From a virus, in the IMG/VR virus record IMGVR_UViG_3300028025_004344, positions 1 to 30,667 of that record: a DNA stretch of 30,667 nucleotides. One strand, written 5' to 3'. Below, one piece after another: positions 1 to 6,727 of this stretch. Positions within the stretch are counted from its first letter, which is position 1; each line of letters starts with the position of its first letter. The notes beneath the pieces are model-generated. The model saw only the letters and a list, made by a program, of their open reading frames with translations, made no database searches and was not told the DNA's origin. The translations under genes were made by a program, and so were the position numbers.

Positions 1-20
1 GTCATTGTGCGTGTACCCAT
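1..20 (-). CDS. possible start of terminase small subunit gene, cut by window edge
   Basis: A leftward ATG at 18-20 opens a frame that begins M-G-T-R and runs off the window. Many actinophage terminase small subunits begin with a similar MG-x-R motif, and an HNH endonuclease gene, as seen immediately upstream here, often precedes the terminase genes. Only six codons are visible and the Shine-Dalgarno match is poor, so this rests on position and is weak. Confidence 0.22.
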
Positions 21-42
21 AGGTGCCACCGGGGGTTCTTTG

Positions 43-339
43 TTACTTCGAACCTTTTCGGCTGTTGCACTTGCGGCATAACACTTGCAAGTTGCTTGGA
101 ATACTCAACCCGTTTTGAGATAAGGGTTGGATGTGATCAAGAGTCAAATCTTTTGTTGAATAACAGATGGTGCAGAATGGTTGTTGTTCCCTCATGGCGC
201 GAGAGAGTTTGTGCCACTTACTGTCGTATCCTCGATCCGCACGCCGTGGTCTGCCACGCTCTAATATTCTTTTGCAAGCATCGCATCGTGCAGCTCTGAC
301 AACAACACCACAACCATTGCAAGGTCTAGGCAATACCAT
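43..339 (-). CDS. HNH endonuclease
   Basis: This 98-residue protein is a small HNH nuclease. It has an N-terminal zinc knuckle (C7-x2-C10 and C19-x2-C22), a second pair C56-x2-C59, the catalytic D68-H69, then N83 and the closing C88-x2-C91-N92. The Cys pairs bind structural zinc and the DH...N...N core forms the beta-beta-alpha metal active site. Its ATG lies inside the end of the endonuclease VII gene (14-nt overlap), so the two are probably translated together. In HK97-like phages such a small HNH protein next to the terminase genes usually assists DNA cutting during packaging. That role is inferred from position; a free-standing homing-type HNH is the alternative. Confidence 0.88.
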   Translation of the reverse strand: MVLPRPCNGCGVVVRAARCDACKRILERGRPRRADRGYDSKWHKLSRAMREQQPFCTICYSTKDLTLDHIQPLSQNGLSIPSNLQVLCRKCNSRKGSK

Positions 340-700
340 CAGTCTTTACCAAATACTCAATTGCCATTGACAACTTCGTGGTGTCATCCCCATAGTACCC
401 AAGCCCTACATTGCATCGTGTGCATAAGAGTCCACGAATCTTGTGAGTCTCATGGTTGTGATCAACTACTAGACCGCGCTCTGCCTCTGATGTATGTATG
501 CCACAGATAGCACATGAATTGTTTTGTGCTACAAGTAAGGCATCATATTGTTCATCAGTAATGTTTGTGATGTTGCGATGGATTGTTCTGCATTCTCTGC
601 AAATATCATATCGCCCATTAGGTGTGCGCTTATCTTTATGAAATGAATCAAGAGGTAAATCTATTTTGCAACGCCGACATTTGGATGTCGTGTCACTCAT
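326..700 (-). CDS. recombination endonuclease VII-like protein
   Basis: The protein has 124 residues, starting at the ATG at 700, which has an AGAGGA ribosome site a few bases upstream. An N-terminal zinc ribbon (C8-x2-C11, C34-x2-C37) precedes the endonuclease VII core: C63-x2-C66, then a VVDH-NH-ET block with D80, H81 and H83, then GLLC-x2-CN (C93, C96, N97). T4 endonuclease VII resolves Holliday junctions and branched DNA before packaging, and this domain should do the same. The gene overlaps its upstream neighbour by 8 nt and the HNH gene downstream by 14 nt, so the three form one translational unit. The window also holds an Hjc-like resolvase at 8842-9192. Confidence 0.9.
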   Translation of the reverse strand: MSDTTSKCRRCKIDLPLDSFHKDKRTPNGRYDICRECRTIHRNITNITDEQYDALLVAQNNSCAICGIHTSEAERGLVVDHNHETHKIRGLLCTRCNVGLGYYGDDTTKLSMAIEYLVKTDGIA

Positions 701-896
701 CGTCCTCTTCATCATCATCGTCAGATGTATCCAATCCAAGTGCAGCAAGGCGATCTTCAGTCGGAAGTGATAGGTATGATTGAAGTGTGGATTGAACTGC
801 TCGGCTTAAGAGAGACTCAATCGCATCGAATGAGAGTGCTTGATCTGTCATCAACTCAGTTGCGACATCGCCAATGTTTATGATTATCTTCAGCAT
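693..896 (-). CDS. small hypothetical protein with acidic C-terminal tail
   Basis: No family was recognised. The 67-residue product begins with a hydrophobic strand-like stretch (LKIIINIGD), is predicted helical in the middle, and ends in a run of nine Asp/Glu residues after LGLDTSD. Acidic tails of this kind occur on phage ssDNA-binding proteins and DNA mimics, but nothing else supports those roles. It starts at ATG 896, inside the end of a 31-codon frame upstream, and its stop overlaps the endonuclease VII start, so it belongs to the same leftward operon. Confidence 0.6.
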   Translation of the reverse strand: MLKIIINIGDVATELMTDQALSFDAIESLLSRAVQSTLQSYLSLPTEDRLAALGLDTSDDDDEEDDE

Positions 897-985
897 TGTA
901 TTGTTCCGAACGCTGATGCAGGGACAGCAAAACCTGATAGCGAAAGCGTAGCATAATCAATTGCCAACTTTGTCAAATCACTCAC
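890..985 (-). CDS. tiny hypothetical ORF (31 aa)
   Basis: A GTG at 985 overlaps the stop of the upstream gene (GTGA). It opens a 31-residue, mostly hydrophobic frame that ends with a TGA overlapping the next start (ATGCTGA). The overlaps at both ends suggest a real coupled gene filling what would otherwise be an 85-base gap. The product has no recognisable motif and could instead be non-coding leader. Confidence 0.35.
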   Translation of the reverse strand: MSDLTKLAIDYATLSLSGFAVPASAFGTIQC

Positions 986-1722
986 AATTGCACCACTTTC
1001 AAAATATCCCCGAAGTTGTATAGGCTTCCGCGCTTTTCAATGTCATGGCGTTTTGCAATCCTGTAAATCTCTCTCTGACTTATTTTGAGCCACAAACTAA
1101 TTGCCTCAACATCAAGAAAGAATTTGCGGTTCGGATTGCTCATTGCCAACTTCACTAATCGAGCTACTGTCCACGATTGCTTACACCCGAAGCAAGAGAC
1201 CTCATCAGATAAGTTCTCAACATCAATCACAACAAATCGTTTGCATTCATCACTAGGACAAGGAATGCGCCGGGCTTGTTCAGAGAACTTCTTTGCTGCT
1301 GCTCTGCCTTTGGCATGGAGACCATAGACATCTGATGCGAACTCTACCGCCCACGGCTGCAACAATGTGAAGTCAAGGTGAGTCAGGTGGAACGAGCAGG
1401 TGGCATCCACCTCGGCATCTGTGGTTGGTTCCCGATCCACAAAGGCAGGTGGTGTCAGCCCACGCCCAATCCGAATCGGGACTTCCCACCCATGCAGGAT
1501 GTGCAGCAGGTCAGTTGCCATTGAAAAGTCCAATGCATTGACATTGATGCCGATGCTTCGCTCTGAGCTAACTGCGCCCGATCCTGTTCGAGCAGGTGCC
1601 AGGTGATAACCTGCCTCATACTGCAATGCAGGCAGTTCAGTCAGGCACGCCTTGACCTTCAACTCACAGGTAAGGCACGCGCCTTCATTCTTGGTTGCTC
1701 GTTGGCAGATAGTGCAGTCCAT
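982..1722 (-). CDS. zinc-finger and helix-turn-helix DNA-binding protein
   Basis: This 246-residue protein has an N-terminal zinc ribbon (C3-x2-C6 and C16-x2-C19). A second Cys cluster lies around residues 154-180 (CPSDEC and CFGC). The C-terminal segment of about 40 residues has the pattern of a MerR/excisionase-like HTH (VEAISLWL...REIYRIAKR, then EKRGSLYNF). Related zinc/HTH proteins are common in actinophage replication regions; their exact role is not established, but DNA binding is likely. It starts at ATG 1722, overlapping the upstream stop as TAATG, and the next start overlaps its own stop. Confidence 0.7.
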   Translation of the reverse strand: MDCTICQRATKNEGACLTCELKVKACLTELPALQYEAGYHLAPARTGSGAVSSERSIGINVNALDFSMATDLLHILHGWEVPIRIGRGLTPPAFVDREPTTDAEVDATCSFHLTHLDFTLLQPWAVEFASDVYGLHAKGRAAAKKFSEQARRIPCPSDECKRFVVIDVENLSDEVSCFGCKQSWTVARLVKLAMSNPNRKFFLDVEAISLWLKISQREIYRIAKRHDIEKRGSLYNFGDILKVVQL

Positions 1723-2072
1723 TAGAAAGGAACTCCTTCATACTCTTTGGTTGTCTTTGGCTTTCCCCAATAGGCAGGTGCCATGTCAGGTGTTTCAAAC
1801 AGGTGCATGGTCGAACATAGATGTGTGGAAAGGGTGACGGCGTTGGGATGAGTTCCCATTGCAATCCGACTTGAGGTTCTTCTGACTGCTTCAAACGAGA
1901 TGACAGTCTTGTGACACTCATAGGTTCTTGCACCCTGTAAAATCTTCACGATCTCTTCGGCAACATTGAGTCGAGCCGTATCAAGTTTCGTATCAAATCC
2001 GCCCGATGATAAACCGCGCCAAATAAGTTTTCCACAGGCTCGGCAATTTATTGGTTGAAAGTTGAAATTCAT
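1722..2072 (-). CDS. hypothetical protein with N-terminal CxxC
   Basis: The 116-residue product begins MNFNFQPINCRACGKLIWRG, a CxxC start like half a zinc ribbon. A second cysteine (TYEC) and a histidine-rich stretch (THLCSTMHLF) follow in the middle. No family was assigned. ATG 2072 was chosen; an in-frame GTG at 2099 would add nine residues encoded inside the repeat region and has no better ribosome site. The gene is the first one leftward of the origin-like repeats at 2012-2226, so its transcript probably starts in or reads through them. Its stop overlaps the next start. Confidence 0.6.
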   Translation of the reverse strand: MNFNFQPINCRACGKLIWRGLSSGGFDTKLDTARLNVAEEIVKILQGARTYECHKTVISFEAVRRTSSRIAMGTHPNAVTLSTHLCSTMHLFETPDMAPAYWGKPKTTKEYEGVPF

Positions 2073-2225
2073 ATAATCAACCGCGCCCAAGCGTGCCACC
2101 GAACCGCGCCCCGCGCCCCTCTAAAGAGGGGGCGCGTCGGCGCGGTTGTCGGCAGTATGCCGAAAAAATATCGGCGCGGTTCGGCGCGGTTCGGCGCGGT
2201 TGCATACTCAAGAGTTATCCACAGG
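2012..2225 (-). other. origin-like region: iteron repeats, two hairpins and DnaA boxes
   Basis: Seven copies of the 9-mer GGCGCGGTT or its complement AACCGCGCC lie here. Inverted copies are at 2012, 2079 and 2102; direct copies are at 2139, 2173, 2183 and 2193. There is also a GC-rich hairpin (about 2112-2136), a second hairpin TCGGCA-gta-TGCCGA (2149-2163), and a short A-rich run next to it. Two matches to the DnaA-box consensus TTWTNCACA flank the set (2028-2036 and 2215-2223). The layout next to a primase/helicase gene resembles an iteron-type replication origin. The outer parts lie within coding sequence, and origin activity is inference. Confidence 0.45.
2171..2201 (+). repeat. three tandem 10-bp direct repeats (TCGGCGCGGT)
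   Basis: The unit TCGGCGCGGT occurs three times head to tail with no spacer, just beyond the 3' end of the primase/helicase gene. A tandem 10-bp period places each copy on the same face of the helix, as expected for cooperative protein binding such as iteron or operator sites. Confidence 0.85.
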
Positions 2226-4283
2226 CAAAGTGTCCAAAGTTCTTACATCGTTGACCACATATGACTTCAAATGCTTGAACAATTTCTTCTGCCCATCCTC
2301 TCGCATCAGTAGGTGATGACTCATCACAAGGGATGTGAGTGCCGTTGAAATCTCGGTGTTGCCAATCTTGTGACCTTCTTTGCGAATCTTTTCTCTGATC
2401 TCATTCAATCCCATCTCATACCCATGTGCTTCCATAAAAGCTGAAACCAATTCAATCCGTGATTCGGCAGATGGAATGGCAACGGTGCCACCTGAGATTG
2501 AGACAGAGATGGAGTCATCCTTGCCGTTTCGGATGTTGGCGATGCCAAGTGTCTTTGCATCAGGGCAGATGGCTCGGACAAAGCCAGGGCGATCCTTCGT
2601 CACCTTCAGATCAAGGCAGCCGTCAATGCCTCTGCCAAATGGCATTGACACATCACAGGCAATTGCCACTCCATCAATATCAGCACGCTTGGCTTGAGCG
2701 CCGATGGCATAGTTGCCTCGATTGTCTTTACTCTTGGTCACATGGTCAATGGTCAGGATACCTGCACCGAATATCTTCAACGGCTTCAAGACTTTGAGTG
2801 AAAAGGTCGTGGCATCTTTGTTCTTTTCTAGGTCTAACCCAAGCAAGTTCATCGCAGCGTTGACACCATCAACAACAATGAGAGTCGGCATGAACTTACC
2901 AATCTCGGTTTTCATAATCTCACCGATGCCATCACCGAGAGGTTCATCAGGGTTGGCATACTTGAAGAGTTTGAGGTTCTCTGTGTCGCATTTCAGGGTT
3001 TTAAGGCGGTTCAGGATGCCCCTAGCAGAATCCTCAAAGTCAATGTAGAAAACAGCGTTGCCTTTGGCTAACTCCTGCCGCACCGCTTCGAGTGCAACCC
3101 AAGTCTTGCCCGATTCAGATTCACCAAAGAGTGCATTGACCTTGCCTGCATACAAAATGTTATGACCATCCTCACGGCGAAGCATTGAGGGCGGTGCCTC
3201 TTGCTCAAAGTCCTCATTCCAAATCTCACGCGGAATCCAAGAACTCGTGGTGACTTCCTCATTCTCATCATGAAGCTGAACCATTGAAGGTGCATGGATT
3301 TCAAGACCTGACCAATCTGTTTTCAGATCATTGCTTGCGCCGTATCCTTGTGAGCGTAGGGTTTTGGCAGCGATTTTGAAATCTCCATTGTGTTCAATCT
3401 TGGCGTAGGCGGCAAACTTTGAGTATGAAGATTCTGCATCAAAGATGGTTGATGTTGAAAATACATAGAGTTTGCCGTTGCCATTGAAGTTTGTGGTCGC
3501 AGAGATACCTTCATTCTTGCCTGGTCTGCGCCATGCGGTGAAATCGCCCTTTGAATAGACCTTTGCCCACCCTAGAGGTTCAAGGATGGATTCCCAGGTA
3601 ACTTTGGCGTTGTAATCATCTCCCGGTGTCAGGATGCCATCTGTTCGAGTGATGACATCTTCTGCCACCGCTTCAACTCGTGGGATTTCATGAAACATTG
3701 AAAAGATTGAGTGCAGGGCATCTCGCTCATCCATTGTGATCGTTGGGATTGTCTCAATGGAACCGCCGATCAGTTTCCAATCGCCACCATTGGGGTGTGT
3801 CTTGCCACCTGATGGCGCAGTAATGGAAAAGCCACCTGTGCCGCGAGTTTCGGCAAGGACACCACCATCTTCACCTGCTTTACGAGCAAGGACGGTGTTG
3901 CCAGGAACATCTGCATCTGCAATCCGATACAACCAATGCAACCCACCTGATGGTGTCATCTCAAGATAACCATTATTCAGGCGATTCCATAGATCACCGA
4001 GTTTTGAGTTCTTTGCAATCTCGCCAATCTCAATGTGCATCTTTTGAGCTACGGCGCGACCTTCAAGTTCTAACATCTCCAAATTGCCTGAGACTGTTCC
4101 CGTGACAACGCCGATGCCATTGACACCTTCTTTGAACCACATCAACAGTTCATCTGCCATCGGTAACTCTCTTTGAAAGCGTTCCCAGGCAAAGGCAGGT
4201 CTCTTGGAACCGTCATTGGCGGTGGGAACAACAGAGATGCCTTGTGCAAGGAACCGCAGCGCGATTGGTAGCAAGTTACTCAT
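2208..4283 (-). CDS. primase-polymerase / RepA-like helicase fusion protein
   Basis: This 691-residue replication protein combines an N-terminal archaeo-eukaryotic primase-polymerase domain (about 1-210) with an AAA/RecA-fold helicase domain (about 370-600) and a C-terminal winged-helix-like tail. In the first domain motif I is LELEG (E72, E74), motif II is TPSGGLHWLYR (H116), and motif III follows in the TRGTGG block near 150. Walker A is GESESGKT (about 384-391), Walker B is LIVVDG (about 463-468), and a sensor-like TIDHVTK follows. It should make primers and unwind DNA at the phage origin. Its start overlaps the end of the methyltransferase fragment by 8 nt. Motif I has two glutamates instead of the usual D-x-D, which I recall as normal for this phage subfamily. 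Confidence 0.85.
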   Translation of the reverse strand: MSNLLPIALRFLAQGISVVPTANDGSKRPAFAWERFQRELPMADELLMWFKEGVNGIGVVTGTVSGNLEMLELEGRAVAQKMHIEIGEIAKNSKLGDLWNRLNNGYLEMTPSGGLHWLYRIADADVPGNTVLARKAGEDGGVLAETRGTGGFSITAPSGGKTHPNGGDWKLIGGSIETIPTITMDERDALHSIFSMFHEIPRVEAVAEDVITRTDGILTPGDDYNAKVTWESILEPLGWAKVYSKGDFTAWRRPGKNEGISATTNFNGNGKLYVFSTSTIFDAESSYSKFAAYAKIEHNGDFKIAAKTLRSQGYGASNDLKTDWSGLEIHAPSMVQLHDENEEVTTSSWIPREIWNEDFEQEAPPSMLRREDGHNILYAGKVNALFGESESGKTWVALEAVRQELAKGNAVFYIDFEDSARGILNRLKTLKCDTENLKLFKYANPDEPLGDGIGEIMKTEIGKFMPTLIVVDGVNAAMNLLGLDLEKNKDATTFSLKVLKPLKIFGAGILTIDHVTKSKDNRGNYAIGAQAKRADIDGVAIACDVSMPFGRGIDGCLDLKVTKDRPGFVRAICPDAKTLGIANIRNGKDDSISVSISGGTVAIPSAESRIELVSAFMEAHGYEMGLNEIREKIRKEGHKIGNTEISTALTSLVMSHHLLMREDGQKKLFKHLKSYVVNDVRTLDTLPVDNS

Positions 4284-4695
4284 TGATCCGCGCCACCATT
4301 CGGTTGATTATCCATTCCACAACCGGAACTGCAACGGCATTACCCATTTGCTTATATCGGTTCGAATCTGCCTGGTTATCTGTCCAATTGTCAGGAAAAC
4401 CCTGCAATCTTTCACATTCAACAGGTGTCAATCGGCGAACTGTTAAATCATTAGATTTTTGAATTGCTGGAACATTACCGCCACCAGTTCCCCATCTTTG
4501 AATGACTGTTTGCATAACTTGATCATCATAAATGCGAACATCATCAACACGAGTTCCGTCAAGAATTAAAACTGTTGCTCTTATCTCTGTTGCATTATCA
4601 AATGCGTTCAATGTTGATGACACCCCCCCCGAAATCCAAGTTTCATAATCAAATTCATTTTGCGCTCTCCTGCTCTTGACCCACCACATCTTCAA
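4276..4695 (-). CDS. cytosine-5 DNA methyltransferase, C-terminal fragment (target recognition, motifs IX-X)
   Basis: This frame carries the C-terminal third of a Dcm-type methyltransferase. A target-recognition segment includes YETWISGGVSSTLNAFDN, then motif IX (RRLTPVECERLQGFPDNWT) and motif X (QMGNAVAVPVVEWI). It has no catalytic domain, which lies in the preceding gene in another frame. The TTG at 4695 overlaps that gene's TGA (TTGA); an ATG at 4689 is the other candidate, and neither has a good ribosome site. It lies in the -1 frame relative to the N-terminal part, so the pair is a two-subunit enzyme, a frameshifted product, or a broken gene. A run of eight G (minus strand, in 4623-4630) lies inside this fragment. 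Confidence 0.72.
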   Translation of the reverse strand: MKMWWVKSRRAQNEFDYETWISGGVSSTLNAFDNATEIRATVLILDGTRVDDVRIYDDQVMQTVIQRWGTGGGNVPAIQKSNDLTVRRLTPVECERLQGFPDNWTDNQADSNRYKQMGNAVAVPVVEWIINRMVARINE

Positions 4696-5318
4696 GCGCT
4701 TTTTGTAACTGATGAGGAAGTTGACCTTTTCCCCTGCTCGATCTCCGCAAGATACCCTGCGCGGCCTTCGGCGATAGCGAGTATTTCTTCAGGTGATCTC
4801 CCTGAGTTTCCAAGACATCCGACAATGAACACTCTGCGCCTTCGTTGGGGAACTCCGAAGTGTTGAGCATCAAGCACCCTCCAGGCGATGCGATACCCCC
4901 GTTCGACCAACGCTTCAATGACAACGGCCATGTCTTTTCCCCCATTTGAGGAAAGTAGGCCAGGGACATTTTCAAGGATAAAATTTTGCGCTCTTGTTTC
5001 GTCAAGGAGTCGGCAGATTTCCCAGAAAAGACCACTACGCGATCCTTCCAATCCTGCTCGCTTTCCAGCCACGGAAAGGTCTTGGCAAGGAAATCCACCT
5101 GTGATGATTCCGTTTGAAGGTTCAAAACCTGCTGCTCTGAGTTGTTCACCTGTCACCCCTGTAATATCGCCAAAAATAGTTGACTCAGGAAAATGTCGGC
5201 GCAACACATCCTGTGCCTTTTTATCAATCTCAACGGATGCAACAACCTTCACACCGTTTCTCTGTAAAGCTAAATCAAAGCCACCTACACCTGCAAACAA
5301 TGAGACGGCTGTTGTCAT
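4692..5318 (-). CDS. cytosine-5 DNA methyltransferase, catalytic N-terminal part
   Basis: The product has 208 residues and an ATG at 5318 with GGGGAAG just upstream. It holds SAM-binding motif I (FAGVGGFD, 8-15), the catalytic motif IV GGFPCQ with C78, motif VI ENV (116-118) and motif VIII QRRRR (158-162). It ends before the target-recognition domain, which follows at once in the -1 frame. The complete enzyme transfers a methyl group from SAM to C5 of cytosine, usually to protect phage DNA from host restriction. The start overlaps the zinc-ribbon gene (ATGA), so modification genes 6129-4276 are read as one unit. Without the downstream part this polypeptide would probably be inactive or unspecific. 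Confidence 0.85.
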   Translation of the reverse strand: MTTAVSLFAGVGGFDLALQRNGVKVVASVEIDKKAQDVLRRHFPESTIFGDITGVTGEQLRAAGFEPSNGIITGGFPCQDLSVAGKRAGLEGSRSGLFWEICRLLDETRAQNFILENVPGLLSSNGGKDMAVVIEALVERGYRIAWRVLDAQHFGVPQRRRRVFIVGCLGNSGRSPEEILAIAEGRAGYLAEIEQGKRSTSSSVTKSA

Positions 5319-5485
5319 TTGCTTCCCCAACCGTCACCCTTGAGGACAATGCCACCAAGAGAATATTTGCGTTGCATCAGTTTCTTTTTGCAACCGTCGC
5401 AGATGATCCGCTTTTCATCATCCATTTGAAAAAAAACTTCAGCACTATGACCACAATCGCAACTAAATTCATAGAATGGTGTCAC
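5315..5485 (-). CDS. small zinc-ribbon protein (FmdB-like)
   Basis: A GTG at 5485 with AGGGGG upstream overlaps the stop of the Mom-like gene (GTGA) and gives 56 residues. The sequence reads PFYEFSCDCGH followed about 20 residues later by CDGC, an FmdB-type zinc ribbon with two Cys knuckles, then a basic Gly-rich tail. It sits between the Mom-like enzyme and the methyltransferase and overlaps both. In phage Mu the mom gene is likewise paired with a small zinc-finger protein, Com, that activates mom translation. The similarity here is of type and position only, and no sequence relation to Com is claimed. Confidence 0.72.
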   Translation of the reverse strand: MTPFYEFSCDCGHSAEVFFQMDDEKRIICDGCKKKLMQRKYSLGGIVLKGDGWGSK

Positions 5486-6129
5486 TTTTCCCCCTTTGGA
5501 TATGCTTCTTGTTCCCAAATACACTCAACAGAATTGTCGAGTTTATACAAGTACCGGTGTTTTCTTGTTCTCGGCACCCACTTACCTTCAAAACCTTTTG
5601 ACTTGCCTCGTGATAATTTACGACCATCTGCAAAAAAGAAATCATTCTTCTGTGGTGTCAATCCGTGATAAGTAAAGTTTGCCGCCTGATACACAGCACC
5701 AACATGGCGTGATGAATCTGCATAACTGATCACGGCTTTGATGCCTGATTTTTTCAATAATTTTAATGATCGAGCAATCAACATGGAGCCATAATTCGCC
5801 CCATTTAGTGCAGGATTGAGAACCAAGCGACTCATTTCAATAAATTCAGGGTAATTGCCTCGTGGCAATCCAAAAGCTGAGGTTGCAGAGTTAGGAACTG
5901 ACAAAGGTGAATAAACCACCGCACCTTGTAATTCAGATTCAATATACAAACCAAAACAGTATTGACCAATGAAGCGTTTGTTGCCCAAATAGTGATGCTG
6001 ACTCACAAGGTCATATGCCTCACGGTATTTGATCGATTGAACATTGTGGAGCGATGAGGTCGGAATTGAACCGCCAATTGATAGCTGGAACGCCATCTGT
6101 GTTGCCATTACACCATCATCGCAAATCAC
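5482..6129 (-). CDS. Mom-like DNA-modification protein (GNAT fold)
   Basis: The 215-residue frame contains family features of phage Mu Mom: HHYLGNK (45-51), a central acetyltransferase-like core (EMSRLVLNP, then GSMLIARSL) and the YADSSRHVGAVYQAANF region. Mom in Mu converts adenines in phage DNA to a carbamoylmethyl-type derivative that blocks many restriction enzymes, so an anti-restriction role is expected. The start is uncertain. GTG 6129 has a GGGGG site 8 bases upstream; ATG 6108 and ATG 6096 have no clear ribosome site. With any of them the first 20-28 codons run through a tRNA-Gly-like sequence (6047-6122). No in-frame start lies between that element and the conserved domain. Confidence 0.82.
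   Translation of the reverse strand: MICDDGVMATQMAFQLSIGGSIPTSSLHNVQSIKYREAYDLVSQHHYLGNKRFIGQYCFGLYIESELQGAVVYSPLSVPNSATSAFGLPRGNYPEFIEMSRLVLNPALNGANYGSMLIARSLKLLKKSGIKAVISYADSSRHVGAVYQAANFTYHGLTPQKNDFFFADGRKLSRGKSKGFEGKWVPRTRKHRYLYKLDNSVECIWEQEAYPKGEK
6047..6122 (-). tRNA. tRNA-Gly(TCC)-like element with 8-nt anticodon loop, inside the mom-like 5' end
   Basis: The minus strand folds into a 76-nt cloverleaf. It has a perfect 7-bp acceptor stem (GCGATGA with TCATCGC), T8, and a 4-bp D stem GTGT/ACAC with loop AATGGCA. The anticodon stem is GATGG/CTATC with one G-T pair. A T arm GGCGG-TTCAATT-CCGACC needs one bulged A. U73 and an encoded CCA follow. G1-C72, C2-G71, G3-C70, U73 and a TCC triplet match bacterial tRNA-Gly identity. 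The anticodon loop CGTTCCAG has 8 nt, not 7. It may be a decayed tRNA, a tRNA mimic, or an odd functional tRNA. Confidence 0.45.
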
Positions 6130-6262
6130 TTATTTGACCCCCAAAAAATCATTGAAACTTGTGAGGTGGTGAGAGTCGAACTCACCTGCGCCCTTCCCCA
6201 AAAGCGCAAATCCCATCCCTCGTTCCCGTGGCTAAAGGAAAGGCAAAAACCACGGAAAGTTT
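6130..6262. other. non-coding gap with T-arm-like stem-loop (6168-6186)
   Basis: No convincing gene lies in these 133 bases. On the minus strand GGTGAG-TTCGACT-CTCACC (6168-6186) forms a perfect 6-bp stem with a loop matching the tRNA T-loop pattern TTCRAxT. A GC-rich stem TGCGC/GCGCA precedes it. No acceptor or D arm could be fitted, so a complete tRNA is not supported; a tRNA remnant or an RNA-processing hairpin is possible. A run of six T and a GGGGG ribosome site for the mom-like gene follow leftwards (about 6137-6148). Confidence 0.3.
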
Positions 6263-6727
6263 TTATACCTGCTTTGCTCCTAATTGTGAAAGCAATGCTT
6301 GCACTTCAGGTGGCAGGTTATTTGTATCAATCGGCGCAGGCGGTGCAGCAGGTGTTGGCGTTGCATTCGCATTGCCCCCACCGATGTATGCATTTGCCTT
6401 TGCCAAGTCATCAGGATTGCCTGTTGCATCAATGAGAATCCACGGTGCAGATTTGCCAGGCTTTGCCGAACCTTGCCCAATACGAGCAAGAACCTTTTGA
6501 CCGATCTTATCCTTGAGTGCATTCTTCAATGCGATGTTGAAGAACAAGATGTTGTCATATGAATCGTTGCCATCTAAATCAACAATGTTGACCTCGACTG
6601 CATCTGTAACACCGTGAACTGTTGTGATTTCTCTTTTGTGTTCAGTCGGTGTGATGATAAGCAGCTTTCCTGCCAAGTCTGCAACCTTGACTGAATCACC
6701 GCCACCTTGCGTTGGTGCTGTGAACAT
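6263..6727 (-). CDS. conserved phage hypothetical protein, candidate ssDNA-binding
   Basis: The product has 154 residues. Residues about 1-110 look like a compact beta-rich domain (KVADLAGKLLIITPTEHKRE, later LARIGQG and PWILIDATG). A Pro/Ala linker and a short helix (PPEVQALLSQLG) follow at the C-terminus. I recall similar proteins beside Cas4-like nucleases in actinophage genomes, where a single-strand-binding or recombination accessory role has been suspected; no hallmark motif proves it. The start ATG overlaps the stop of the 43-residue gene upstream (TAATG). Confidence 0.65.
   Translation of the reverse strand: MFTAPTQGGGDSVKVADLAGKLLIITPTEHKREITTVHGVTDAVEVNIVDLDGNDSYDNILFFNIALKNALKDKIGQKVLARIGQGSAKPGKSAPWILIDATGNPDDLAKANAYIGGGNANATPTPAAPPAPIDTNNLPPEVQALLSQLGAKQV

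Noticed and set aside
4695-4706. The A5 run before the methyltransferase stop as a canonical dnaX-type slippery heptamer
   Set aside because: The run has five A preceded by C, so the A-AAA-AAG heptamer is incomplete and the A-site codon would mismatch after slipping. Frameshifting there remains possible but is not canonical.
4655-5149. Third minus-strand frame across the methyltransferase junction (164 codons)
   Set aside because: It carries none of the methyltransferase motifs; those lie in the other two frames.
6155-6245. A second complete tRNA next to the tRNA-Gly-like element
   Set aside because: Only a T-arm-like stem-loop and a possible anticodon-like hairpin could be drawn; acceptor and D arms are missing and the variable region is too short.
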